Positions 1 to 10,064 of a stretch of 64,000 nucleotides of DNA are shown piece by piece. Position 1 is the first letter of the stretch; the number at the start of each line of letters is the position of its first letter. The notes below the pieces were generated by a model. The model was not told the DNA's origin. It saw only the letters and a list, made by a program, of their open reading frames with translations, and searched no databases. The position numbers were made by a program, and so were the translations under genes. The stretch comes from Stutzerimonas stutzeri (lineage in GTDB: Bacteria; Pseudomonadota; Gammaproteobacteria; Pseudomonadales; Pseudomonadaceae): positions 1 through 64,000 of the forward strand of contig NZ_JAMOII010000011.1 of assembly GCF_024448985.1 (NCBI RefSeq). The letters run 5' to 3'.

Positions 1-28
1 ACCTCGGGGCGAAACTCTTCTGCTCCAG

Positions 29-45
29 GCGGACCTACGGTCCGC
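29..45. other. Small hairpin downstream of liuE
   Basis: GCGGACC and GGTCCGC form a perfect 7-bp stem with a 3-nt loop just beyond the end of the minus-strand liu operon. There is no clear T tract on the minus strand, so it may be part of a dispersed repeat rather than a terminator. Confidence 0.3.
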
Positions 46-82
46 ATCGCCGCGAGGGTGCGCCTCCTACACAAGTGCGGCG

Positions 83-982
83 TCAGGTGCCGCTGCGAGC
101 CCGTGCGACCCGCGAACCGTTGGGTCGCCCCAAGATGTCACTGATGCGTTGCCCCGCGGCGACCAGCGCATCCAGATCGATCCCCGTCTCGATGCCCAGG
201 CCGTTAAGCATGTAGAGCACATCCTCGCTGGCAACGTTGCCACTGGCGCCCTTGGCATAAGGACAGCCGCCGAGCCCGGCGACCGAGCTGTCGAACACGC
301 AGATGCCTTCCAGCAGACTGGCATAGATATTAGCCAGTGCCTGGCCGTAGGTATCGTGGAAATGCCCGGCGAGCTTGTCACGCGGCACTTCGCGGCTGAC
401 GGCCTCGATCAGCTGACGGGTTTTGCCCGGCGTGCCGGTGCCGATGGTGTCACCTAGCGAGACCTCGTAGCAGCCCATGGCGAATAATTCGCGAGCCACA
501 TGGGCGACGCGCTTCGGATCGATCTCGCCTTCGTAGGGGCAGCCCAGCACGCAGGACACATAACCGCGCACCTGAATGCCGTTTTCGCGCGCCGCCTCCA
601 TCAGCGGGACAAAGCGCGCCAAGCTCTCGTCGATGGAGCAATTAATGTTCTTTTGCGAAAACGCCTCGGACGCGGCGCCGAACACCGCGACTTCACGGAC
701 GCCAGCTTCGATGGCCGCTTCGAGGCCTTTGAGGTTCGGTGTCAGGGCCGCATAGGTCACGCCCGGACTCTGCCTGATCTGCGCAAAGACATCGGTCGAG
801 CCGGCCATCTGCGGCACCCATTTGGGCGACACGAAACTGCCGACCTCGATGTAGTGCAGGCCAGCCGCGCTGAGATCGTCTACCAGCCGCACCTTGTCGG
901 CGATGCTGATCGGCTGCTTCTCGTTCTGCAGGCCGTCGCGCGGGCCGACTTCGACTAGACGGACGTTTTTGGGCAGGGTCAT
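83..982 (-). CDS. liuE: Hydroxymethylglutaryl-CoA lyase (LiuE/MvaB)
   Basis: Last step of leucine/isovalerate breakdown: it cleaves 3-hydroxy-3-methylglutaryl-CoA to acetoacetate and acetyl-CoA in the cytoplasm. The 299-aa product is a TIM-barrel HMGL-like protein. Visible family motifs are EVGPRDGLQ (residues 11-19, with the catalytic Arg and a metal-binding Asp), the metal-binding HFH motif (207-209) and GGCPYAKGASGN (238-249, catalytic Cys240). Length is normal. It is the last gene of the minus-strand liuABCDE operon, separated from liuD by 126 bp that carry a dispersed repeat. The ATG start is followed directly by the conserved VRLVEVGPRDG segment, so the start is secure. Confidence 0.95.
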   Translation of the reverse strand: MTLPKNVRLVEVGPRDGLQNEKQPISIADKVRLVDDLSAAGLHYIEVGSFVSPKWVPQMAGSTDVFAQIRQSPGVTYAALTPNLKGLEAAIEAGVREVAVFGAASEAFSQKNINCSIDESLARFVPLMEAARENGIQVRGYVSCVLGCPYEGEIDPKRVAHVARELFAMGCYEVSLGDTIGTGTPGKTRQLIEAVSREVPRDKLAGHFHDTYGQALANIYASLLEGICVFDSSVAGLGGCPYAKGASGNVASEDVLYMLNGLGIETGIDLDALVAAGQRISDILGRPNGSRVARARSGT

Positions 983-1021
983 AAAAGCTCCATTGGCGAT
1001 GTCGCGTCTTGTTAGTTTTCT

Positions 1022-1096
1022 GGTGGGCTGAAGCCCACCCTACGCAGCTCCCATGTCCCGTAGGGTGGGCCGGGCGGCGCTCCGCTTCAGCTCACC
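1022..1096. repeat. Dispersed GGTGGGC/GCCCACC repeat, copy 1
   Basis: The liuE-liuD gap holds GGTGGGCTGAAGCCCACC (1022-1039) followed by a GTAGGGTGGGCCGGGCGGCG-type module (1060-1096) with CGCTTCAG in it. The same pair of modules, in the opposite order, recurs between liuB and liuA (6149-6220). The inverted arrangement can fold into hairpins. It looks like a REP-class intergenic element of Pseudomonas; no coding function is seen. Confidence 0.7.
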
Positions 1097-1108
1097 GATT
1101 CGAATACG

Positions 1109-3109
1109 TCATGCGTCCTCCATCTCCAGCAATACCGTACCCTCGTTGACCATATCGCCTTCGGCACAGAACAGACTTTTGACCACGCCGGCCTGTTGGC
1201 TTCTGATGCTGTGCTCCATTTTCATCGCTTCCAGCACAATCAGCGCGGTGCCGGCCTCGACGTTTTGGCCCGGCTCGACCAGCACGCGCACGATGCTGCC
1301 GTTCATGGGCGCGGCCAGACCGCCGTGGTGCTGATGACTCGCCTCTGCTTCGGCGATGGGATCAAAGGCGGTCACGGCTTGCAGTTCACCGTTCCACTCC
1401 AGATACAACGTTTTGCCCTGGCGAATCGCTTTCGGACGACGCATGACCCCTGTAGGAGCGAGCTCGCTCGCGAAAGCAGATTCGGCGGACCTCGCGGTAT
1501 CGGCTTCGCGAGCAAGGACTGAGGCGTCCCCCTCGCTCCTACGCAAAGCGGCTTGCGCCTCGCTCCCGACACGCACGGTCCGGCTCTCGCCATTGCACAT
1601 CAGGTGCACACCGATTTGCGCCGGCATGCCGAAGCGCAGGCCGGTGCGGCCGGTCCATGGTGAATGTGCGTCATCGGCCCGGGCCCGGGCCGGCTCGGTC
1701 TGCACGAAGAGTTCGCCTGCCAGTTGCCAGAACTCATCGGCCAGCTCACCAGGTTTGCGCATCAGCTCGGTTTCGTGGCGCGGGATGAAACCGGTGTCCA
1801 GCTCGGCCGCCGCGAACGCGGGGTGGCTGATTACGCGACGTAGGAAGGCGAGGTTGGTACGCACGCCACCCACACAGGTTTCATCGAGCATGGCCAACAG
1901 GCGCAGGCGTGCTTCCTCGCGGTTTTCGCCCCAGGCGATCAGCTTGCCGAGCATCGGATCGTAGAAGGGTGAAACCGTATCGCCTTCGGCCACACCGCTG
2001 TCGACGCGACGGCCCGGGCCTGGTGCAGATTCACGGTACAGGTCGAGCGTGCCAGTGGCCGGAAGGAAGTCGTTATCCGGGTCTTCGGCATACAGCCGCA
2101 CTTCGATGGCATGGCCGTTGAGCGGCACTTGATCTTGGGTAATCGGCAGCGGTTCGCCACGGGCGACGCGGATCTGCCAGGCCACCAGATCGAGACCGGT
2201 AATGGCTTCGGTGACAGGATGCTCAACCTGCAGACGGGTATTCATTTCCATGAAGAAGAACTCGCCCCGGGCGTCGAGCAGAAACTCCACCGTTCCGGCA
2301 CCAACATAACCGATAGCTTGCGCGGCCTTGACTGCCGCTTCGCCCATGGCACGGCGCAATTCGGGAGAGAGGCCCGGTGCCGGCGCTTCCTCGACGACCT
2401 TCTGGTGGCGGCGCTGGATCGAACAGTCGCGCTCGTTGAGGTACAGGCAGTTGCCGTGCCTGTCGGCGAACACTTGGATTTCCACGTGGCGCGGCTTGAG
2501 CACGTACTTCTCGACCAGCATGCGCGAGTCGCCGAACGAGGACTGCGCCTCGCGCTGGGCCGATTGCAGCGCTTCGGCGAGATCCGCTTCACGCTCGACG
2601 ACCTTCATGCCTTTGCCGCCGCCCCCCGCAGTGGCCTTGAGCAGAACCGGATAGCCGATCTGCTCTGCGGCGACGCGAAAAGTTTCCACATCCTGGGCTT
2701 CGCCGTGATAGCCGGGTACCAGCGGCACGCCAGCCTTATCCATCAGTGCCTTGGCGGCGGACTTGCTGCCCATGGCGTCAATGGCCGAGGCGGGCGGGCC
2801 GAGGAAGATCAGCCCGGCGTCTTCGATAGCGCGGGCGAAATCGGCGTTTTCGGAGAGGAAGCCATAGCCGGGATGAATCGCCTGAGCGCCGCTGGTCTTT
2901 GCTGCGGCGATCAGTTTGTCGATCTGAAGGTAGCTTTCCGCTGGCTTGGCGCCGCCGAGGTCAACGCGGATGTCGGCTTCACGGGCATGGCGTGCGTCGC
3001 GGTCGATGGCGCTGTGCACGGCGACGGTGGTCAGGCCCATGGCTTTGGCGGTGCGCATCACGCGGCAGGCTATTTCGCCGCGGTTGGCGACCAGGAGGGT
3101 GGTAATCAT
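1109..3109 (-). CDS. liuD: Methylcrotonyl-CoA carboxylase, biotin-carrying alpha subunit (LiuD)
   Basis: Biotin carboxylase plus biotin carrier subunit of 3-methylcrotonyl-CoA carboxylase. It charges biotin with CO2 for LiuB, which makes 3-methylglutaconyl-CoA. The 666-aa product has a biotin carboxylase domain (about 1-450) with the glycine-rich ATP loop KATAGGGGKGMK near 158-169, and a C-terminal biotinyl domain with EAMKMEH (Lys630 biotinylated). Residues about 523-553, in the linker before the biotinyl domain, are encoded by an inverted pair of REP sequences that keeps the frame open. I recall the P. aeruginosa protein as about 655 aa, so a slightly longer linker fits. It is separated from liuC by 505 bp holding repeats and a decayed liuC fragment. 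Confidence 0.95.
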   Translation of the reverse strand: MITTLLVANRGEIACRVMRTAKAMGLTTVAVHSAIDRDARHAREADIRVDLGGAKPAESYLQIDKLIAAAKTSGAQAIHPGYGFLSENADFARAIEDAGLIFLGPPASAIDAMGSKSAAKALMDKAGVPLVPGYHGEAQDVETFRVAAEQIGYPVLLKATAGGGGKGMKVVEREADLAEALQSAQREAQSSFGDSRMLVEKYVLKPRHVEIQVFADRHGNCLYLNERDCSIQRRHQKVVEEAPAPGLSPELRRAMGEAAVKAAQAIGYVGAGTVEFLLDARGEFFFMEMNTRLQVEHPVTEAITGLDLVAWQIRVARGEPLPITQDQVPLNGHAIEVRLYAEDPDNDFLPATGTLDLYRESAPGPGRRVDSGVAEGDTVSPFYDPMLGKLIAWGENREEARLRLLAMLDETCVGGVRTNLAFLRRVISHPAFAAAELDTGFIPRHETELMRKPGELADEFWQLAGELFVQTEPARARADDAHSPWTGRTGLRFGMPAQIGVHLMCNGESRTVRVGSEAQAALRRSEGDASVLAREADTARSAESAFASELAPTGVMRRPKAIRQGKTLYLEWNGELQAVTAFDPIAEAEASHQHHGGLAAPMNGSIVRVLVEPGQNVEAGTALIVLEAMKMEHSIRSQQAGVVKSLFCAEGDMVNEGTVLLEMEDA
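1451..1541. repeat. REP pair (REPIN-like) inside liuD
   Basis: TGTAGGAGCGAGCTCGCTCG begins at 1451 and continues with CGAA. The inverted counterpart runs from TTCGCGAGCAAGG (1505) to CTCGCTCCTA (ending 1541). TAGGAGCGAG...GCTCGCGAA is a classic Pseudomonas REP core. Two inverted REPs about 90 bp apart form a REPIN-like unit, here lying wholly within an open reading frame and translated as an Ala/Ser/Arg/Glu-rich stretch. REPs are normally intergenic. Confidence 0.85.
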
Positions 3110-3142
3110 TGTTGTGGCTCCTGCGTGGCCTTGAGTACGTTT

Positions 3143-3180
3143 CCCCTCACCCTAGCCCTCTCCCCAAAGGGGCGAGGGGA
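3143..3180. repeat. Dispersed CCCTCTCCCC/GGGGAGAGGG-family repeat
   Basis: CCCCTCACC..GCCCTCTCCCC followed by AAAGGGGCGAGGGGA. This is the inverse orientation of the elements at 3315 and 3552. It lies just upstream of the liuD start, inside the liuC-liuD gap, and can form a G/C-rich hairpin. Confidence 0.65.
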
Positions 3181-3314
3181 TGACGGAGTGAGGCGGGGCA
3201 ATGGTGTGGTGTGACAGCCGTCAGCGCGTCTGGTTAATGTCCAAAAGCGGGTTCGGTCGATGGGCGTATCGGTGCTGCGGGCTGGTGCTGCAGCCCAATC
3301 GCTGCACGAAACAA

Positions 3315-3353
3315 CCCCCTCGCCCCTTTGGGGAGAGGGCTGGGGAGAGGGGG
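3315..3353. repeat. Dispersed GGGGAGAGGGCTGGGGAGAGG repeat, copy in duplication unit 1
   Basis: CCCCCTCGCCCC followed by TTTGGGGAGAGGGCTGGGGA and a G tract. It is nearly identical to 3552-3590. It sits inside the proximal copy of the roughly 200-bp tandem duplication, with the flanking CCCAATCGCTGCACGAAACA shared by both copies. Confidence 0.7.
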
Positions 3354-3377
3354 TGGAGTCCCAGACGAACCCGAACA

Positions 3378-3494
3378 CCAAGCATCCCTTAATCAGGCCG
3401 GTTTGCGCTTTTCCAAAAAGGCATTCAACCCTTATTGGCCTTCCAAGCTGAAGCGGATACGCGCAATAGCGTTTTCGGTGTAACGGCGCAGCGC
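3378..3494 (-). pseudogene. Decayed duplicate of the liuC 3' end
   Basis: Aligned by eye to the true liuC 3' end (3615-3731), 98 of 117 positions match without gaps. Read in the liuC frame it gives ALRRYTENAIARIR..LEGQ, then a TAA in place of a Glu codon, then GLNAFLEKRKPA, then a TGA in place of the Trp codon; the original stop has become TGG. It is therefore a non-functional fragment of about 39 codons. The flanking 84 bp containing the G-rich repeat are duplicated with it (3294-3377 versus 3531-3614), so the unit arose as one tandem duplication about 237 bp apart. Confidence 0.85.
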
Positions 3495-3551
3495 TGCCAT
3501 CGTTGCCGTCGCTGCGAGCTGACGTCACGGCCCAATCGCTGCACGAAACAA

Positions 3552-3590
3552 CCCCCTCGCCCCCGTGGGGAGAGGGCTGGGGAGAGGGGG
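3552..3590. repeat. Dispersed GGGGAGAGGGCTGGGGAGAGG repeat, copy in duplication unit 2
   Basis: Second copy of the G-rich module, directly downstream of the intact liuC stop. It pairs with the copy at 3315-3353 as part of the same tandem duplication. Confidence 0.7.
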
Positions 3591-3614
3591 CAGACTTCCA
3601 GACGAGCCCGGACA

Positions 3615-4418
3615 TCAAGCGTCCCCTAACCAGGCCGGTTTGCGCTTTTCGAGAAAGGCATTCAGCCCTTCCTGTCCTTCGGGGCTGACGCGGATGCGTG
3701 CAATGGCGTTTTCGGTATAACGACGCAGCGCCGGACTCAACGAAGCGCTGCTGGCCTCACGCATCAGGTCCTTGCTGGCGCGCATGGCCTGTGGACTATT
3801 GAGCAGCAGATTGCCGATCCAGCTATCAAGACCATCATCCAGTTCCGCCGTTGCATAGGTTTCGGACAACAAACCGAGCTCGCATGCGCGCTCGCCGCTG
3901 AAGCGCTCGCCGGTCATGGCATAACGGCGCGTGGCGCGTTCACCGATGGCCTTGACCACGAAGGGGCTGATCACTGCTGGTGCTAGGCCGATGCGCACTT
4001 CCGAAAGCGACAGCTGCGCGTCGTGAGCGCCGATGGCCATGTCGCAACAGGCGATCAAGCCGACTGCGCCGCCGAATGCTGCGCCTTGCACCACCGCCAG
4101 GGTCGGCAGTTTGAGGTGGTAGAGGCTGTACATCAGCTCGGCCAGTTCGCGGGCGTCGTTGAGGTTGGTCTGGAAATCCAGCTTGGCTGACTGCTGCATC
4201 CAGGCGAGGTCGGCGCCCGCCGAGAAATGCTTGCCGCGACCACGCAACAGCAGGAAGCGCAGGTCCTTGTTCGCCTGCACCTGATCAATGGCCAGCACTA
4301 GCTCGCGGATCATCTCGGCGTTGAAAGCGTTGTTCTTTTCCGGGCGATTCAGCCAGAGGGTGGCGAAACCCTTGGTGGAGTATTCGAGTTCAATGGTTTG
4401 AAAGGAAGACGTGTTCAT
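3615..4418 (-). CDS. liuC: Methylglutaconyl-CoA hydratase, enoyl-CoA hydratase family (LiuC)
   Basis: Hydrates 3-methylglutaconyl-CoA to HMG-CoA, linking LiuB/D to LiuE. The 267-aa product has the crotonase fold: FSAGADLAWM (65-74) and GGAVGLIACCD (116-126) for the oxyanion hole, and LSEVRIGLAP (138-147) with the catalytic Glu140. The first Glu position of bifunctional hydratases is Gly120 here, as I recall for LiuC-type proteins. It lies 79 bp downstream of liuB. Its 3' end is duplicated downstream as a degenerate fragment. Other crotonases are possible by sequence alone, but the operon fixes the role. Confidence 0.92.
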   Translation of the reverse strand: MNTSSFQTIELEYSTKGFATLWLNRPEKNNAFNAEMIRELVLAIDQVQANKDLRFLLLRGRGKHFSAGADLAWMQQSAKLDFQTNLNDARELAELMYSLYHLKLPTLAVVQGAAFGGAVGLIACCDMAIGAHDAQLSLSEVRIGLAPAVISPFVVKAIGERATRRYAMTGERFSGERACELGLLSETYATAELDDGLDSWIGNLLLNSPQAMRASKDLMREASSASLSPALRRYTENAIARIRVSPEGQEGLNAFLEKRKPAWLGDA

Positions 4419-4497
4419 ATCAGGTTCCTGCAGCGAGGCCTACGGCCCTTTGCTGAAGGCGGGACGTCACGCCTCCAGCGTCGTTATCGGCTTTTTT

Positions 4498-6105
<1,608 letters not shown>

Positions 6106-6148
6106 GTTCGGCTCCGGTTCAATCCGTGGGGTGGATGCGCTCGGTCCC

Positions 6149-6220
6149 GTAGGGTAGGCCGGGCGGCGTTCCGCTTCAGCCCACCGCCGTGCCGGAGGAA
6201 GGTGGGCTAAAGCCCACCTA
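6149..6220. repeat. Dispersed GGTGGGC/GCCCACC repeat, copy 2
   Basis: GTAGGGTAGGCCGGGCGGCG.. (6149-6185), then GGTGGGCTAAAGCCCACC (6201-6218). Same two modules as 1022-1096, order reversed. It fills the liuA-liuB gap inside the operon, so it is transcribed and can fold as RNA. Confidence 0.7.
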
Positions 6221-6242
6221 CCGAGTTCGCCTTCAGCGCCTT

Positions 6243-7406
6243 TTATTTGCTTTCGTTAAACAACTCACGCCCAATCAGCATGCGGCGGATTTCGCTGGTG
6301 CCAGCGCCGATTTCGTAGAGCTTGGCGTCGCGCAGCAAACGGCCGGTCGGAAACTCGTTGATGTAGCCGTTGCCGCCCAAAATCTGGATCGCCTGCAGCG
6401 CCATTTGAGTCGCCGCTTCGGCGGTGTAGAGGATGACGCCGGCGGCATCCTTGCGCGTGGTCTCACCGCGGTCGCAGGCCTGGGCCACGGTATAGAGGTA
6501 GGCGCGGCTGGCGTTGAGCTGGGTGTACATGTCGGCCACCTTGCCCTGGATGAACTGGAACTCGCCGATGCTCTGGCCAAACTGCTTGCGGTCATGGATG
6601 TAGGGCACCACCACGTCGAGGCAGGCCTGCATGATTCCGACAGGGCCACCGGCGAGTACCACGCGCTCATAATCCAGGCCGCTCATCAGCACCTTGACGC
6701 CGCCGTTCTCGACGCCCAGCACGTTCTCTTCCGGCACCTCGACGTCATCGAAGAACAGCTCACAGGTATTGGAGCCGCGCATGCCGAGCTTGTCGAACTT
6801 GTTGCCACGCGAGAAACCCTTCCAGTCGCGCTCGACGATGAAGGCGGTAATGCCGTGCGGACCCTTGTCCAGGTCAGTCTTGGCGTAGATCACATAGGTG
6901 TTGGCATCCGGGCCGTTGGTAATCCAGGTCTTGCTGCCGTTGAGCACGAAGCGGTCGCCTTTACGATCGGCGCGCAGCTTCATCGAAACCACGTCGGAGC
7001 CGGCGTTCGGCTCGCTCATGGCTAGTGCGCCGATATGCTCGCCTGAGACCAGTTTGGGCAGGTACTTCGCCTTCTGTTCCGGCGTGCCATTGCGGTTGAT
7101 CTGGTTGACGCAGAGGTTGGAGTGCGCGCCGTATGACAGGCCGACCGAAGCCGAGCCACGGCTGATTTCCTCGAGCGCGATGACGTGCGCCAGATAACCC
7201 ATTCCTGCGCCGCCGTATTCCTCGTCTATGGTGATACCGAGCAGGCCCATGTCGCCGAACTTGCGCCACATGTCGTCGGGGAACAGGTTGTCGCGGTCGA
7301 TGGACTCGGCGCGCGGCGCCACTTCGTCGGCAACGAATCCGCGTACCTGATCGCGCAGCATGTCGACGGTTTCGCCAAGGGCAAAGTTGAGTCCGGAATA
7401 GTTCAT
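6243..7406 (-). CDS. liuA: Isovaleryl-CoA dehydrogenase (LiuA)
   Basis: FAD enzyme oxidising isovaleryl-CoA to 3-methylcrotonyl-CoA, the first committed step of the operon. With the ATG at 7406 the product is 387 aa, the length I recall for P. aeruginosa LiuA; AGGTGG lies 6 nt upstream. A longer frame to 7472 lacks family sequence. The isovaleryl-specific signature is present: the base sits in [11 protein letters not shown], and the position used by other acyl-CoA dehydrogenases is Gly ([12 protein letters not shown]). FAD/ETF contacts include [10 protein letters not shown]-like [10 protein letters not shown] and QILGGNGY. It is the first gene of liuABCDE. A perfect palindrome upstream suggests LiuR-type control. 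Confidence 0.95.
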   Translation of the reverse strand: MNYSGLNFALGETVDMLRDQVRGFVADEVAPRAESIDRDNLFPDDMWRKFGDMGLLGITIDEEYGGAGMGYLAHVIALEEISRGSASVGLSYGAHSNLCVNQINRNGTPEQKAKYLPKLVSGEHIGALAMSEPNAGSDVVSMKLRADRKGDRFVLNGSKTWITNGPDANTYVIYAKTDLDKGPHGITAFIVERDWKGFSRGNKFDKLGMRGSNTCELFFDDVEVPEENVLGVENGGVKVLMSGLDYERVVLAGGPVGIMQACLDVVVPYIHDRKQFGQSIGEFQFIQGKVADMYTQLNASRAYLYTVAQACDRGETTRKDAAGVILYTAEAATQMALQAIQILGGNGYINEFPTGRLLRDAKLYEIGAGTSEIRRMLIGRELFNESK

Positions 7407-7550
7407 GTCGCCACCTGCTGTCTTGTAATTGTTCGGGTCGATGGTGCCGCGCGCCGGGAGGAATGGGTTCACCGGACATTCGGCCCCGCTCTTACTGCTT
7501 CCGACACCCGTTTTAGCTGTAGGGTGCGGTGGGTTGTCACGCTGTTACCT

Positions 7551-7564
7551 TTACGTTAACGTAA
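7551..7564. promoter_or_regulatory. Palindromic operator between liuA and the acyl-CoA ligase gene (LiuR-type candidate)
   Basis: TTACGTTAACGTAA is a perfect 14-bp palindrome midway between the divergent starts at 7406 and 7647. The MerR-family regulator LiuR is known to control liu operons through an ACGT-containing palindrome of this kind; I do not recall the exact consensus. On the minus strand it lies between TTGG-like and GGTAAC-like elements, as a MerR spacer site would. No liuR gene is present in the window. A related site lies at 11508-11523. Confidence 0.6.
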
Positions 7565-7646
7565 CCAATGCCCGGAATGACTGTCAACACTCCAGCCTCC
7601 GGGAAGGCAAGGCCTCATAACAAACATAAGACTGAGGAGTTCCGAC

Positions 7647-9326
7647 ATGAGTCTTCCGAGCTACACCTGCGGACCGCAGACCAAACCCCTATTGGCGATG
7701 ACCATTGGTGCGGCGTTCGACCGGGCGGTCGAGCGGTTCTCCGACCGTGAGGCCTTGGTCGTGCGTCATCAGAACCTACGCTACACCTGGGCGCAGCTGG
7801 CCGAAGAGGTGGATCGCTGTGCTCGCGGTTTGCTGGCGCTCGGCCTTCAGCCTGGTGATCGGCTGGGCATCTGGTCGCCGAACAACGCACAGTGGTGCAT
7901 CACCCAGTTCGCAACGGCCAAAGTGGGCGTGGTGCTGGTGAACATAAACCCGGCCTATCGCCTCAACGAACTCGAATACGCGCTCAAGCAATCCGGCTGC
8001 CGCTGGCTGATTTGCGCCGATGCCTTCAAGACGTCCGACTACCACGCGATGCTTCATGAGCTTCTACCTGAGCTCGAGCGCTCCGCGGTGGGCGCCTTGC
8101 AGAGCCATATGTTGCCGGAGCTGCGCGGCGTGATCAGCCTGTGCGACAAACCGGTGGATGGCATGCTGCTTTGGCAAAGCCTGATGGAGATGGCCGAAGG
8201 CGTCGGCCCCGACCAGCTGCGTCAATGCGGCGAGCAGCTGCAGTTCGATGATCCAATCAACATCCAGTACACCTCCGGCACCACGGGTTTTCCCAAAGGC
8301 GCCACGCTCAGCCACTACAACATTCTCAACAACGGCTACATGGTCGGTGAAAGCCTGAAGCTCACCGAGCACGACCGGCTGGTGATCCCGGTGCCGCTGT
8401 ATCACTGCTTCGGCATGGTCATGGGCAACCTCGGCTGCGTGACCCACGGCACCACGATGATTTACCCGAGCGCGGCCTTTGAACCGCTCGCCGCCCTTCA
8501 AGCCGCAGCTGAAGAGAAAGCCACGGGCATGTACGGCGTGCCGACCATGTTCATCGCCATGCTCGATCATCCGGAGCGCCAATCGCTGGATCTGAGTCAT
8601 CTGCGTACCGGGATCATGGCCGGCTCCACCTGCCCGATCGAGGTGATGAAGCGTGTCATCGACGACATGCACCTTAACGAAATGCAGATTGCCTACGGCA
8701 TGACCGAGACCAGTCCGGTCTCGACCCAGACCGCGGCCGACGACGACCTGGAGCGTCGCGTCACCAGCGTTGGACGCACCCAGCCGCATCTGGAGAGCAA
8801 GGTGGTGGACGAGCACAACCGCATCGTCCCGCGCGGACAGATCGGCGAGCTTTGCACCCGCGGTTACAGCGTAATGCTGGGCTACTGGAACAACCCAGAA
8901 GCAACGGCTGGTGCCATCGACGGAGCGCGTTGGATGCATACCGGCGACCTGGCAATCATGGACGACGAGGGCTATCTCAAGATCGTCGGGCGCAACAAGG
9001 ACATGATCATTCGTGGCGGTGAGAACGTGTACCCGCGCGAGGTCGAGGAGTTTCTCTTCACTCATCCGGCCGTCGCGGACGTTCAGGTGATCGGGGTACC
9101 GGACAAGACCTACGGCGAAGAGATCGTCGCCTGGGTCAAGCTGCATCCGGGGCATGAAGCCAGCCCGGATGATCTTCGCGATTTCTGCAAAGGCAAGATC
9201 GCGCATTTCAAGACTCCACGGCACTTCAAGTTCGTCGATGACTTCCCCATGACCATCAGCGGCAAGGTGCAGAAATTCCGTATGCGTGAAGTGAGCGTGG
9301 CCGAGCTCGGGCTCGCTGAACAATAA
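7647..9326 (+). CDS. AMP-forming acyl-CoA ligase (FadD-like)
   Basis: Activates a carboxylic acid to its CoA thioester via an acyl-adenylate. The 559-aa product has the P-loop [12 protein letters not shown] (208-219), the [10 protein letters not shown] motif, the [20 protein letters not shown] hinge and a C-terminal catalytic Lys in ISGKVQKF (about 540). GAGGAG lies upstream of the ATG. It diverges from liuA across the palindrome, and I recall a similar ligase beside liu genes in P. putida. That suggests a branched or medium-chain substrate such as isovalerate or an acyclic terpenoid acid, but the substrate cannot be read from sequence. Confidence 0.9.
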   Translation: MSLPSYTCGPQTKPLLAMTIGAAFDRAVERFSDREALVVRHQNLRYTWAQLAEEVDRCARGLLALGLQPGDRLGIWSPNNAQWCITQFATAKVGVVLVNINPAYRLNELEYALKQSGCRWLICADAFKTSDYHAMLHELLPELERSAVGALQSHMLPELRGVISLCDKPVDGMLLWQSLMEMAEGVGPDQLRQCGEQLQFDDPINIQYTSGTTGFPKGATLSHYNILNNGYMVGESLKLTEHDRLVIPVPLYHCFGMVMGNLGCVTHGTTMIYPSAAFEPLAALQAAAEEKATGMYGVPTMFIAMLDHPERQSLDLSHLRTGIMAGSTCPIEVMKRVIDDMHLNEMQIAYGMTETSPVSTQTAADDDLERRVTSVGRTQPHLESKVVDEHNRIVPRGQIGELCTRGYSVMLGYWNNPEATAGAIDGARWMHTGDLAIMDDEGYLKIVGRNKDMIIRGGENVYPREVEEFLFTHPAVADVQVIGVPDKTYGEEIVAWVKLHPGHEASPDDLRDFCKGKIAHFKTPRHFKFVDDFPMTISGKVQKFRMREVSVAELGLAEQ

Positions 9327-9375
9327 GAACTGCTGGCAGGCCCAGCCGCTGCATTTCCGGATAAGGAGTTAGCCG

Positions 9376-9969
9376 ATGACTCAAGCTATCAGTCGCTTCC
9401 CGCTGGTCGACGACCTGGATGCACTGCCTGCCGATGTGCATGAGCGCATTCTGGCGGTGCAGGAAAAAGCAGGCTTCGTACCCAACGTCTTCGTGATGTT
9501 GGCCCATCGACCCGATGAATTTCGGGCGTTCTTCAGCTATCACGATGCATTGATGGAAAGGGAGTCCGACAGCCTGACCAAGGCGGAAAAGGAAATGATC
9601 GTGGTGGCCGTGAGCGCCGATCACGGCTGCCTGTATTGCGTGGTGGCCCATGGCGCGATCTTGCGCATCCTGGCGAAGGACGCGCTGATCGCCGATCAGG
9701 TTGCGGTCAACTATCGCACTGCGCCAATCAGTGAGCGTCAGCGGGTGATGCTCGACTTCGCGTTGCATCTGGCTGCGCATCGCGGCGTGCTGGATGACAT
9801 TTGGCAGGCGCGTCTGGAAGAACTGGGCTTCACTCTGGATGACATTTGGGACATCGGTGCGATTGCCGCGCTGTTCGGTCTATCCAACCGCCTGGTGTCG
9901 ATGGCGCGTACGCCGCCCAATGATGAATTCTATTTACTGGGCCGGGTGCCCAGAGCTGCCGCGGGCTGA
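9376..9969 (+). CDS. AhpD/carboxymuconolactone-decarboxylase-fold peroxidase-related protein
   Basis: The 197-aa product has the CxxC..H redox motif of the AhpD fold (Cys85, Cys88, His92 in GCLYCVVAH), typical of uncharacterised peroxidase-related enzymes. AAGGAG lies 8 nt upstream of the ATG. It follows the acyl-CoA ligase by 49 bp and precedes the porin, so it is probably co-transcribed with the ligase. It may handle peroxides or a thiol-disulfide exchange during acid catabolism; the actual substrate is unknown. Confidence 0.8.
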   Translation: MTQAISRFPLVDDLDALPADVHERILAVQEKAGFVPNVFVMLAHRPDEFRAFFSYHDALMERESDSLTKAEKEMIVVAVSADHGCLYCVVAHGAILRILAKDALIADQVAVNYRTAPISERQRVMLDFALHLAAHRGVLDDIWQARLEELGFTLDDIWDIGAIAALFGLSNRLVSMARTPPNDEFYLLGRVPRAAAG

Positions 9970-9982
9970 GCGGCAGCATCGA

Positions 9983-10029
9983 TTTACCGCAACGCGGTAA
10001 AGCCCGACCGGTCGGAGCGAGGCCGGTCG
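9983..10029. other. Two consecutive hairpins before the porin gene
   Basis: TTTACCGC-aac-GCGGTAAA (9983-10001), then CGACCGG..CCGGTCG (10005-10029). They lie between the AhpD-like gene and the porin. No T tract follows. They could attenuate read-through or stabilise the porin mRNA 5' end. Confidence 0.5.
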
Positions 10030-10064
10030 TAACAGCTGCATCAACCAAGACAATAACAAGAGAG

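Noticed and set aside
3106-3618. 170-codon minus-strand frame between liuC and liuD
   Set aside because: It reads the duplicated liuC fragment and G-rich repeats in the wrong frame; proline/serine repeats are by-products of the repeats.
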